Source of the DNA: Bacillota bacterium
GTDB taxonomy: Bacteria > Bacillota_E > Sulfobacillia > Sulfobacillales > JAIMBI01
Reading direction: 5' to 3'
DNA length: 8,101 nucleotides
NCBI GenBank assembly: GCA_021828405.1
Contig: JAKARZ010000075.1
Span: 1-8,101, forward strand
The position numbers and the translations under genes are program-made. Below are positions 1 through 7,492 of the stretch, piece after piece. Under the pieces are notes generated by a model. That model searched no databases. It was not told where the DNA came from and was given only the letters and a program-made list of their open reading frames with translations. How positions within the stretch are numbered: position 1 is the stretch's first letter; each line of letters begins with the position of its first letter.

Positions 1-60
1 CGCTGACTTTTCGCTACCGAAGTTCGTCTACCTGCTCCGATTCAGTTGTCAAGGTCCGCG
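1..60 (-). other. rRNA-operon-like leader or spacer, running off the left edge
   Basis: Read on the minus strand, this stretch contains ACCTTGACAACTGAAT (+ strand 40-55) and ends in GCGAAAAGTCAGCG at the window edge. Firmicutes carry a boxA-like motif (CTTTGAAAACTGAA type) ahead of 16S and ahead of 23S rRNA, and Firmicutes 23S genes begin near GTCAAGC or GTTAAGC. The resemblance suggests an rRNA gene starts at or just beyond the edge and is transcribed leftward. No 16S sequence lies to its right in this window. So this is either a 16S leader or the leader of a 23S gene not linked to 16S. The call rests on recalled motif similarity only. Confidence 0.4.
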
Positions 61-98
61 CCTCCCGGCAGTCCCCCGCCGCTCGGACAGCGATCGTT

Positions 99-127
99 AT
101 CTTACGCCCCCACCACGCCGGATGCAA
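99..127 (-). promoter_or_regulatory. Possible minus-strand promoter for the left-edge RNA
   Basis: On the minus strand TTGCAT (122-127) and TAAGAT (99-104) are separated by exactly 17 bases. The -10 matches 4 of 6 consensus positions and the -35 only 3 of 6. An A/T-rich block (140-152) lies just upstream of the -35, where an UP element would be. Transcription would start near position 92 and run through the boxA-like sequence off the left edge. Spacing and context support it, but the -35 is poor. Confidence 0.35.
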
Positions 128-190
128 GGGGAATCCGAGAAAAAGTTTTTCGGCCACAGCGCAGCAAAACGTTTCTGGAACAGGAACGGG

Positions 191-229
191 GCGCGCCGCG
201 TGGCTGGCCGCCGGCGCCACACGGCGCGC
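191..229. repeat. Long GC-rich inverted repeat upstream of the ABC-F promoter
   Basis: Bases 191-204 and 216-229 are reverse complements over 14 positions with a single mismatch (C199 against A221). They enclose an 11-base loop (205-215). The right arm ends at the first base of the proposed -35 box of the ABC-F promoter. Neither strand has a T-run after the stem, so it is not a standard intrinsic terminator. It could be an operator or a structured boundary between the two divergent transcription units. Confidence 0.6.
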
Positions 230-258
230 GGACACAATCAGGCGACGCATGCTATACT
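229..258 (+). promoter_or_regulatory. Extended -10 promoter of the ABC-F transcript
   Basis: The -10 box TATACT (253-258, 5 of 6 consensus) is preceded by TGC, giving an extended -10 (TGnTATACT). CGGACA (229-234) sits 18 bases upstream and matches the GACA half of the -35 consensus. Transcription would begin near 264-266, leaving a 5' leader of about 170 nt before the ABC-F start codon, unusually long for this window. Confidence 0.65.
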
Positions 259-312
259 GACGAAGGCATCCGTCGATGGCCCGTGCGTTTCGGCAACGAA
301 GGAGGATGCGCT

Positions 313-336
313 GTGGTGGTCCGAGCTCTGGCGTAG
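313..336 (+). CDS. Seven-codon leader peptide (uORF) upstream of the ABC-F gene
   Basis: A GTG start codon lies 7 bases after a near-perfect Shine-Dalgarno AAGGAGG (299-305). It opens a frame encoding MVVRALA, ended by TAG at 334-336. The peptide is too short to be an enzyme and is typical in size for regulatory leader peptides before macrolide, lincosamide and ABC-F resistance genes. Codons 3-5 contain CCGAGC (321-326), which is fully complementary to GCTCGG at 381-386, so a ribosome paused on the uORF would block that pairing. An earlier in-frame GTG at 283 lacks an SD, and the ATG at 306 touches the SD with no spacing, so 313 is the best start. No known arrest motif is recognised with confidence. 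Confidence 0.55.
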   Translation: MVVRALA

Positions 337-408
337 GGTCGATCGGGCATTGGTATGCCCAGAATTCGACGACGCGCATGGCTCGGGAAGGTAGCTGGCC
401 GCCTTCCC
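320..408 (+). promoter_or_regulatory. Attenuator leader: alternative RNA pairings
   Basis: Region 1 (321-326, CCGAGC, inside the uORF) pairs perfectly with 381-386 (GCTCGG), extendable at both ends by G-U pairs. Region 2 (385-391, GGGAAGG) pairs perfectly with region 3 (402-408, CCTTCCC) across a 10-base loop. The two pairings share bases 385-386 (385-387 with the wobble), and the second consumes the 5' arm of the terminator at 401-428. A local hairpin (345-350 with 355-360, loop TGGT) sits between regions 1 and 2 and would bring them together. This is a 1:2, 2:3, 3:4 ladder as in ribosome-mediated attenuation. The pairings are directly visible; the regulatory behaviour is inferred. Confidence 0.6.
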
Positions 409-435
409 TGACAACAATCAAGGGAGGCATTTTTT
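401..435 (+). terminator. Leader terminator that also holds the ABC-F Shine-Dalgarno
   Basis: GCCTTCCC (401-408) pairs with GGGAGGC (422-428), with T405 bulged. TGA (409-411) can pair with TCA (418-420), leaving A421 bulged and a six-base loop. Six T residues (430-435) follow and abut the ATG at 436. The GGGAGG of the 3' arm is the only good ribosome binding site for the ABC-F start, so folding would both stop transcription and hide the SD. The hairpin is compact and GC-rich, with a slightly imperfect stem. Confidence 0.65.
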
Positions 436-2025
436 ATGGCTTGGCTCAAGGCTAACAACATCACGCTGGTGGCGGGCAACCGCCGTTTGCTGCAAAACGC
501 CACCTTTCGCCTGGACCCCGGGGATCGCATCGGGCTCGTGGGGCCCAACGGCATGGGCAAGACGACGCTGTTTCACGTGCTGAGCGGTGAGCGCCTCCCC
601 GATGGCGGTCACCTTGACCGGTCGGCCGACCTCACGATCGCGTCGCTTGACCAGCTCCACCCTCAAAGCGAGGGCACCGTTTGGGACACGGCGGCGGTCG
701 CCAACCGGCGGCTACCGCAGTTGGCCGGCGCCCTGCATGCACTTGAGGTTGCGATGGCCGACCCCTCGGTGCCCGACCTGGAAGCCGTGCTCGCTCGCTA
801 TGCGGTGGTGCAGGAGCAATTCGAGCGCCTGGGCGGCTACACCTGGGAGGCGCACGTACGCCAGGCCCTGGAGGGGGCCGGCTTGCCCGAGTCACGCTAC
901 GGCGACTCGCCTGCCGTGCTGTCCGGCGGAGAGCGCCACCGCTTGGCGCTGGCGCAGGTCGTGCTGTCCGGCGCCGACATGTGGCTCTTGGACGAGCCGA
1001 CCAACCACCTCGACGTCGATGCCATGGAGTGGCTGGAGCACACGCTGGGGGCGTTTGAAGGTGGCGTGCTGATGGCGTCGCACGACCGGCGCTTTTTAGA
1101 GCGCACCGCGACGCGCATCATGACGTGGGAAGACGGCTTCTTCTGGCTCTTAACCGGCACGTATCGCCAGTACCAGCATCTCCGGCAGGAACGCACGCAG
1201 CGGGTCGCGGAGGAGTGGGCGCGCTACGCCGAGGAGCGCGCCCGCCTGCAGGCGTACGTGGATCGCTATCGGGAAGGCAGCCGCGCCACCATGGCCAAAA
1301 GCCGGATGCACGCCATCGCCCGATTGGACCGGGCGGCCGTGGCGCCCCCGGAGCGCACCCAAACCGCGGTCCGCCGGCTGTCCCACGGCGGGCGCGAGCT
1401 TGGCGGCACGCTGGCCCTCATCGTGGACGGGCTCACGCTCACGCGAGGGCCGCGCACGTGGGCCCCGCTGCAGTTCACGCTGCCCGCCAAGGCGTGCCTC
1501 GGGATCGTGGGACCCAACGGCTCCGGGAAAACCACACTGCTGCACGCCCTGGCCGAGTCCGCCCCCGGCGTGCGCTGGAACCCGGATGCCGTCATCAGCT
1601 GGTACGACCAGGAAGCCGCGAGCCTCCTGCCCGACGACGCCACCGGTATTGGATTGGCTCACGACGAGGGCATGGACCGGGAAACGGCGTATCGCCTGGG
1701 CGCGCGGTTTGGTCTGAAACGCGAGTTGCTGGACAGCACCGTGGAGGGGTGGTCCGGCGGCGAACGGTCCCGGCTGGCGCTGCTGTTTGCCTTGATGAGC
1801 CGCTCGTCGGTCCTGCTGCTGGACGAACCCACCAACCACTTGGATCTCCGCATGCGCGAAGAGCTGGAAGCCCTGCTGGCAGGCTACCCTGGCGCGCTCA
1901 TCCTCGTGAGCCACGACCGGGAACTGTTGGACAATGTGTCCACGCACACCCTGTGGTGGCGGGATGACGCGTTTCGATTCGCGCCGGGCGCCTACTCGGC
2001 GGTACAACACCGGCTCAACGCCTGA
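436..2025 (+). CDS. ABC-F family ATP-binding protein (ribosome-associated)
   Basis: This 529-residue cytosolic protein has two ABC ATPase domains in tandem and no membrane segment, which defines ABC-F. Domain 1 has Walker A GPNGMGKTT (36-44), signature LSGGE (162-166), Walker B/D-loop LLDEPTNHLD (184-193) and switch SHD (215-217). Domain 2 has GPNGSGKTT (359-367), WSGGE (439-443), LLLDEPTNHLD (460-470) and SHD (492-494). The charged helical linker between them (about 245-305) is where ABC-F proteins reach toward the ribosomal E site and peptidyl-transferase centre. All catalytic elements are intact. The ATG at 436 follows GGGAGG by 8 bases. Family members either rescue stalled translation or protect ribosomes from antibiotics, and the sequence does not settle which. 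The regulated leader favours an inducible role. Calling it a specific resistance gene (vmlR- or msr-like) would be guessing. Confidence 0.93.
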   Translation: MAWLKANNITLVAGNRRLLQNATFRLDPGDRIGLVGPNGMGKTTLFHVLSGERLPDGGHLDRSADLTIASLDQLHPQSEGTVWDTAAVANRRLPQLAGALHALEVAMADPSVPDLEAVLARYAVVQEQFERLGGYTWEAHVRQALEGAGLPESRYGDSPAVLSGGERHRLALAQVVLSGADMWLLDEPTNHLDVDAMEWLEHTLGAFEGGVLMASHDRRFLERTATRIMTWEDGFFWLLTGTYRQYQHLRQERTQRVAEEWARYAEERARLQAYVDRYREGSRATMAKSRMHAIARLDRAAVAPPERTQTAVRRLSHGGRELGGTLALIVDGLTLTRGPRTWAPLQFTLPAKACLGIVGPNGSGKTTLLHALAESAPGVRWNPDAVISWYDQEAASLLPDDATGIGLAHDEGMDRETAYRLGARFGLKRELLDSTVEGWSGGERSRLALLFALMSRSSVLLLDEPTNHLDLRMREELEALLAGYPGALILVSHDRELLDNVSTHTLWWRDDAFRFAPGAYSAVQHRLNA

Positions 2026-2074
2026 CCTGCCGAATGCCGGGCGCAAAACGCGAACGCCGCCACCCAGAGAAAGT

Positions 2075-2090
2075 GCCCGCCGCGCGGGGC
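2075..2090. terminator. Weak imperfect hairpin between convergent ABC-F and rocA
   Basis: The 70-base gap between the two convergent genes holds GCCCGC (2075-2080) facing GCGGGGC (2084-2090), with one bulged G and a 3-base loop. On the minus strand it is followed by ACTTTCTCT, a broken T-tract, which could give weak termination for rocA. On the plus strand no T-run follows. No convincing terminator for the ABC-F gene is visible. Confidence 0.25.
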
Positions 2091-2095
2091 GCGTC

Positions 2096-3643
2096 TTACA
2101 GGTGCTCGGCCACCGATTTCATCTGCATGAACAGCAGCAGGTAGTCCGGGCTCCCCGTCTTGGAGTCGGTACCGGACAGGTTGAACCCGCCAAAGGGATG
2201 AGCCCCGACGACGGCGCCGGTACACTTGCGGTTCAGGTACAAGTTGCCGACATGAAACTCCCTCCGGGCCCGATCGAGCCGCTCGCGGGGCCGGCTGAAC
2301 AGAGCGCCCGTGAGCCCATAGTCTGTGTCGTTGGCAATATCGAGCGCCTGGTCAAAGTCACGCGCGCGGACCATCGCCAGGACCGGGCCAAACACTTCTT
2401 CCTGCTCCAGCTTGGACCCGGGAGCCACGTCGCCGAAAATCGTGGGGGCCAAGAAGTACCCATCCGGTCCCACCCGGTCCCCACCAGCCAGCAGCCGCGC
2501 GTTGGTCTTCCCCCACTCGATGTAGCCCAGGATCTTGTGCAAGGCGCGCTCGTCAATGACCGGCCCCACATTGTTGGTGGGGTCCTCCGCCGGGCCCACG
2601 CGCAGCCGCTCGGTCAGCGCCACCACCCGATCCACCACCTGGTCGTACACTTCATCCACCACAATCCCCCGCGAGCACGCGGAACACTTCTGCCCCTGAT
2701 AGCCGAACGCGGATGAGACGATGGCCGCCGCCGCGGCATCCAAGTCGGCTGTTTCATCGACGACGATGGCGTCCTTGCCCCCCATTTCGGCCACCACCCG
2801 CTTGATCCAGCGGGTGTCCGCGCCAACCTGGGCTGCCACCTGGTTGATCCGAAGTCCCACTTCCCGCGACCCCGTGAACGAGATGAAGCGCGTGAGCGGG
2901 TGGCTTACCATGTGGTCTCCAATCTCGCCGCCATCTCCCGGAAGGAAGTTGACCACGCCCGGCGGGACGCCGACCGATTCAAGAATTTCCATGAGCTTGG
3001 CTGCAATGATGGGTGTGGCACTCGCCGGCTTCATGACCACGGGATTGCCCGCCACCACGGCCCCCATGGTCATGCCGGTCAAAATCGCTAGCGGGAAGTT
3101 CCACGGCGGAATGATGGCACCCGCCCCCAGCGGGATGTAAAACGCACTGTCCTCTTCGCCGGCGAGGGGGGTGACCGCGACGGGGCCATCCAGCCGCTCC
3201 ATCTGACGCCCGTAATACTCCAGAAAATCGATGGCCTCGGCCACGTCCGCATCGGCCTCGGGCCAGGTCTTGCCGGCCTCGAACACTTCCCACGCCGCCA
3301 GCTCCAACTTGCGCCGACGCATTTCGCCCGCCGCCCGATACAAGAGCCGTGCGCGGGCCGCCGCACTCTGGTCGCCCCACGACTGCATCGCCCGCCAAGA
3401 GGCGTCCAGTGCCGCATCCACGTCCTGGCGGCGCGCCTTACTGACGCGGCCCACTACCTGACTGGGCCGTCCCGGATTGATGGAGGTGATGAACTCACCG
3501 GTCTCCACGGTCCGTCCCCCCACCACCAGCGGGTAGTCGCGGCCCAACTGCCGCTGGACCCTGGCCAGCGCCACTTCCATTGCTGCACGATGCTCTCCCT
3601 GAGAAAAATCGGTCAACGGTTCAGACTGATACGGACCTACCAT
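2096..3643 (-). CDS. rocA: L-glutamate gamma-semialdehyde dehydrogenase (1-pyrroline-5-carboxylate dehydrogenase)
   Basis: This 515-residue NAD-dependent aldehyde dehydrogenase oxidises glutamate gamma-semialdehyde, in equilibrium with 1-pyrroline-5-carboxylate, to glutamate. It is the last step of proline and arginine/ornithine catabolism. Length and sequence follow Bacillus RocA closely, including the N-terminal extension before the dehydrogenase core, EADADVAEAIDF (129-140) and the C-terminal CTGAVVGAHPFGGF (474-487). Visible catalytic residues are Asn182 (PPWNF), Lys205 (MKPAS), Glu286 (AEMGGKD), nucleophile Cys320 (GQKCSA) and Glu416 (EEVFGP). A second Cys at 323 sits where Bacillus has Gly. 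The ATG at 3643 follows AGGGGG by 9 bases, and that SD overlaps the stop codon of the upstream thioesterase gene, implying co-transcription. RocA, PruA-type and PutA-fused enzymes share chemistry; the stand-alone length fits RocA. Confidence 0.95.
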   Translation of the reverse strand: MVGPYQSEPLTDFSQGEHRAAMEVALARVQRQLGRDYPLVVGGRTVETGEFITSINPGRPSQVVGRVSKARRQDVDAALDASWRAMQSWGDQSAAARARLLYRAAGEMRRRKLELAAWEVFEAGKTWPEADADVAEAIDFLEYYGRQMERLDGPVAVTPLAGEEDSAFYIPLGAGAIIPPWNFPLAILTGMTMGAVVAGNPVVMKPASATPIIAAKLMEILESVGVPPGVVNFLPGDGGEIGDHMVSHPLTRFISFTGSREVGLRINQVAAQVGADTRWIKRVVAEMGGKDAIVVDETADLDAAAAAIVSSAFGYQGQKCSACSRGIVVDEVYDQVVDRVVALTERLRVGPAEDPTNNVGPVIDERALHKILGYIEWGKTNARLLAGGDRVGPDGYFLAPTIFGDVAPGSKLEQEEVFGPVLAMVRARDFDQALDIANDTDYGLTGALFSRPRERLDRARREFHVGNLYLNRKCTGAVVGAHPFGGFNLSGTDSKTGSPDYLLLFMQMKSVAEHL

Positions 3644-3654
3644 GACTCAACCCC

Positions 3655-4119
3655 CTAGTTTTCGGCCACCCCACCCGTCGCCGCCTGCAACGTTTGATAC
3701 AGCCACGGGTGCGCCTTCTTCAGGTTCCCCGCCCGACCTCTCATGATAAACGCATGTTGCGTTTCGCCCACGACCGCCCTCTCGGTCCCGAGCCAGACGT
3801 CATAGGCGAAGTGCATCCGCGCCGGTGACAGGCGGGTGACCCGAGCCTCCACCACCACCGCATCCCCAGGCTTCAGCGGCCGCCGAAACCGGGCGGTGGC
3901 CTCCGTCACCAGGAGCCCCACCCCCGCCGGCACCACGTCCCGGTAATAAGATACCCCGCAGGTGGCCAGCCAGGCGACTCGCGCCTCGGAAAACCACTCG
4001 AAGACCCGCCCGTGAAAGATGATCCCCGCGGCATCGCATTCGGCCCACCGCACCGTGAGGGGCCATGCGACCCGGGCGCCCTCGGGCTCTCTGGCGTCCG
4101 CTGTTCTTCGCATGGGCAT
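3655..4119 (-). CDS. Hot-dog fold acyl-CoA thioesterase (4-hydroxybenzoyl-CoA thioesterase/YbgC type)
   Basis: This 154-residue protein has the 4HBT signature VRWAECDAAGIIFHGRVFEWF (split here as residues 23-32 and 33-43). Asp29 matches the catalytic Asp of the Pseudomonas enzyme, and FSEAR (43-47) follows in the long central helix. RRPLKPGDAVVVEARV (79-94) is the usual second hot-dog segment. Such enzymes hydrolyse acyl-CoA thioesters; the physiological substrate cannot be read from sequence. An upstream in-frame start at 4170 exists, but the ATG at 4119 is chosen because GGAGG lies 6 bases before it and the protein then begins shortly before the conserved core. The stop is 11 bases before the rocA start, so the two are probably translationally coupled. 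No metabolic link between them is obvious. Confidence 0.85.
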   Translation of the reverse strand: MPMRRTADAREPEGARVAWPLTVRWAECDAAGIIFHGRVFEWFSEARVAWLATCGVSYYRDVVPAGVGLLVTEATARFRRPLKPGDAVVVEARVTRLSPARMHFAYDVWLGTERAVVGETQHAFIMRGRAGNLKKAHPWLYQTLQAATGGVAEN

Positions 4120-4194
4120 CCGTCGCCTCCTCTGCTCGCCGCGCGCCTCGCTCCTGACCCACTCTACCACCGCGGCGGCGGCGAGCCGGCACGC

Positions 4195-4224
4195 AAAAGA
4201 GCCGCTGCGTCAGTGCAACGGCTC
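4195..4224 (-). terminator. Intrinsic terminator of the tRNA operon
   Basis: On the minus strand GAGCCGTTGC (4224-4215) pairs with GCAGCGGCTC (4208-4199), 10 bp with one G-U pair and a 6-base loop, followed by TTTT (4198-4195). It begins 7 bases after the CCA end of tRNA-Glu. It separates the tRNA transcript from the thioesterase-rocA genes downstream. Confidence 0.85.
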
Positions 4225-4231
4225 AATCAAT

Positions 4232-4307
4232 TGGCAGCCCTAAGCGGATTCGAACCGCTGTTTCCGGAATGAGGGTCCGGCGTCCTAGGCCTCTAGACGA
4301 TGGGGCC
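4232..4307 (-). tRNA. tRNA-Glu (anticodon CTC), atypical
   Basis: This 76-nt gene has an encoded CCA end. The T arm is AGCGG/CCGCT with loop TTCGAAT, and the anticodon stem CCGGA/TCCGG is perfect. The D arm GTCTAGAGGCCTAGGAC is typical of bacterial tRNA-Glu, including the U11-A24 and U13-G22 pairs, and the variable loop has 4 nt. The anticodon loop reads CCCTCAT, placing CTC at 34-36 but C instead of the near-universal U at position 33. The acceptor stem has a G1-U72 wobble and a C6xA67 mismatch. A TTC isoacceptor probably exists elsewhere. The gene may be functional with unusual properties, a decaying copy, or carry a sequence error. It lies 5 nt downstream of tRNA-Gln. Confidence 0.88.
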
Positions 4308-4312
4308 GTATT

Positions 4313-4386
4313 TGGCTGGGGGACCAGGATTCGAACCTGGGCGAGGTGATCCAGAGTCACCTATGCTACCGCTACATCATCCCCCA
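4313..4386 (-). tRNA. tRNA-Gln (anticodon CTG)
   Basis: This 74-nt gene has an encoded CCA end. The acceptor stem TGGGGGA/TCCCCCA is fully paired with discriminator G73. The anticodon loop CTCTGGA has U33 and CTG at 34-36, flanked by GGTGA/TCACC. The T arm CCAGG-TTCGAAT-CCTGG is perfect. It decodes CAG. It is the first gene of the Gln-Glu pair and has no visible defect. Confidence 0.95.
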
Positions 4387-4399
4387 GCAACGCCTCCCG

Positions 4400-4428
4400 A
4401 TTATAGCGGGTGGATGCCCTCGACACAA
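4400..4428 (-). promoter_or_regulatory. Promoter of the tRNA-Gln/tRNA-Glu operon
   Basis: A perfect TATAAT (4400-4405) lies 17 bases downstream of TTGTGT (4423-4428) on the minus strand. Transcription would start near 4393, only a few bases before the 5' end of tRNA-Gln, as is usual for tRNA genes. The pspA-pspAA genes end just upstream without a strong terminator, so read-through into the tRNAs is also possible. Confidence 0.75.
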
Positions 4429-4462
4429 GAGCTGGCTACGAGCCCACCGCGCATACCAACGG

Positions 4463-4732
4463 CTATAGAATCTGATGCTCGTCAAACAGGCGCCGAGCCT
4501 CGCGAACAGTCATGTCGGGCGCCGGCAACACCAGTTCCGACTCCTTCAGCACGCTCGCGTGCAGAGGCCGTCCCGCGCGCACCACGGCCAGCGCCGCGGC
4601 CAGGTGGCTCCGGAACCCTTCCGCATCATTGTTGCGCACCGTCACCAAGAGCTCTTCATCGGCGTGCTTCAATGACTCCAATTGGTCGCCATCCAGCTCG
4701 TACTGGCCCTCAGTCATGATGCGCACGATCAT
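4463..4732 (-). CDS. pspAA: PspA-associated protein PspAA
   Basis: This 89-residue protein matches the small PspAA family found beside PspA in several bacterial and archaeal lineages. The family pattern is visible: N-terminal MIVRIMTEGQYEL (1-13), a central helical part (FRSHLAAALAVVR, 40-52), and SELVLPAPDMTVREAR (65-80). Its role is thought to be in PspA-linked envelope stress handling; no enzymatic activity is known. The start ATG shares the ATGA overlap (4729-4732) with the pspA stop, so translation is coupled. No signal peptide or membrane segment is seen. Identification rests on recalled family features and the neighbourhood, which agree. Confidence 0.82.
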   Translation of the reverse strand: MIVRIMTEGQYELDGDQLESLKHADEELLVTVRNNDAEGFRSHLAAALAVVRAGRPLHASVLKESELVLPAPDMTVREARRLFDEHQIL

Positions 4733-5442
4733 GAGGCGGCGCCGCCCGCCGGCATCGCGGCCTTCAGCTTCGCCAACTCGTCATCCACGCCAGACGTGGC
4801 TTTCATCTTATTCAGCTCGTCCTTCAGGTGATCGCCCGACGAGATGGGGTCATCCAGCGTGCCGGATGCAAGGAGCTCGTCAATGGCCGAAGCACGCGCC
4901 TGCATCGACTCGGTCTTGTCCTGTGCCCGCTGCATGGCCATGCCGACGTCCGCCATTTCCTCGGACAGGCCGCCCGTGGCCTCGCCAATCTTCACCTCGG
5001 CTTCTGCTGCGGAGTACTTGGCTTTCACCACTTCCTTCTGCGTCCGAAACGACTCCACCTTCAGCGCCAGCTTCTTCTCCAGCTCCACCAGCTTGGTTTG
5101 CTCCTGCTCCAAGTCGGCCAGTTGGCTGTGCAAGCCATCCAGTTGCTGCTGGGCGGCCTGCTTCCGCGTCAGCGCCTCCCGAGCCAAATCTTCGCGATTC
5201 TGGGCTAAGGCGTCTTTCGCGTCCTGCTCCCAGCTCTTGATCTGGTCGTTCAGCTTGTCGGACTGCAGCTCGATCCGCTTCTTCGACGTCACGACATCGG
5301 CCACGCCCCGGCGCACCTGCTGGAGTTGCTCCAGTTGTCGCTGGTAGGAGTAATCCAGGGTTTCCCGGGGGTCCTCCGCCTGATCCAGCGCCTTGGATAC
5401 TTTTGCCTTGAAGATGGTTGACATGCGACTCATGATGCCCAT
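4729..5442 (-). CDS. pspA: PspA/IM30 (Vipp1) family membrane stress protein
   Basis: This 237-residue protein is almost entirely helical coiled coil, as in PspA/Vipp1, the bacterial ESCRT-III relatives that form rods or rings on the inner leaflet of stressed membranes. Markers are the amphipathic N-terminus MGIMSRMSTIFKAKVSKAL (1-19), QAEDPRETLD (21-30), a long coiled coil rich in Glu, Gln, Lys and Leu (about 30-150), and KAKYSAAEAEVKIGEA (150-165 region). The frame is open upstream to 5565, but MGI at 5442 is the conserved family start and has GGAGGAGGGTGAGG just before it. It overlaps pspAA by 4 bases. No PspF-like regulator or sigma-54 site is seen nearby. It is divergent from the DUF1540-like gene. 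Confidence 0.92.
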   Translation of the reverse strand: MGIMSRMSTIFKAKVSKALDQAEDPRETLDYSYQRQLEQLQQVRRGVADVVTSKKRIELQSDKLNDQIKSWEQDAKDALAQNREDLAREALTRKQAAQQQLDGLHSQLADLEQEQTKLVELEKKLALKVESFRTQKEVVKAKYSAAEAEVKIGEATGGLSEEMADVGMAMQRAQDKTESMQARASAIDELLASGTLDDPISSGDHLKDELNKMKATSGVDDELAKLKAAMPAGGAAS

Positions 5443-5535
5443 CAGCCTCACCCTCCTCCCGGCCAGTATACACCCAGCGATGCGCAACATAATGCTACGC
5501 CCTCGGGGAAAGGTTAACGGGGGAGGAACGCTTGC
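5443..5535. promoter_or_regulatory. Divergent control region of pspA and the DUF1540-like gene
   Basis: For pspA (minus) the best vegetative candidate is TTAACC, a 17-base spacer and CATTAT, 4 of 6 matches in each box. TATACT (5465-5470) is an alternative -10 closer to the gene but lacks a fitting -35. For the plus-strand gene, CATAAT (5488-5493) is a good -10 without a clear -35. The two candidate -10 boxes overlap on opposite strands, so firing of one would interfere with the other. Confidence 0.4.
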
Positions 5536-7417
<1,882 letters not shown>

Positions 7418-7460
7418 CTATTGTTTCCGTGAACTAGAGACCCGACTGCCGACGCCACCT

Positions 7461-7492
7461 CGGCCGCATGAAAAAGAGGAGGCGGCCGCCTC
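7461..7492 (-). terminator. Terminator-like palindrome after rpoE with an overlapping alternative hairpin
   Basis: On the minus strand the perfect palindrome GAGGCGGCCGCCTC (7492-7479) starts at the rpoE stop codon and is followed by CTCTTTTT. It can form a 5-bp stem with a GGCC loop plus a T-run, a modest intrinsic terminator. CGGCCGC (7488-7482), within the same palindrome, is also perfectly complementary to GCGGCCG (7467-7461), giving a competing 7-bp hairpin that loops out the T-run. The remaining bases up to the pyrG start hold no clear promoter (only a weak AACAAT at 7420-7425). Confidence 0.5.

Noticed and set aside
191..229. Inverted repeat as an intrinsic terminator
   Set aside because: No T-run follows the stem on either strand.
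14..430. 138-codon minus-strand frame across the leader region
   Set aside because: No family pattern, and it runs through the inverted repeat, the promoter and the rRNA-like leader; its start would sit in the ABC-F terminator.
276..455. 60-codon plus-strand frame starting at ATG 276 and overlapping the ABC-F start
   Set aside because: Its possible SD lies at the proposed transcription start, so the mRNA would barely include it, and the protein has no recognisable pattern. The 313 GTG has a much better SD.
1150..2046. Long open frame on the minus strand opposite the ABC-F gene
   Set aside because: It is a shadow of a GC-rich gene: no recognisable motifs and no ribosome binding site, while the plus strand carries full ABC motifs.
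5494..5520. SigW-like ECF promoter before pspA (AACCTTT ... CGTA on the minus strand)
   Set aside because: The boxes resemble TGAAAC/CGTA but are only 13 bases apart, about three short of the 16-17 bases used by SigW.
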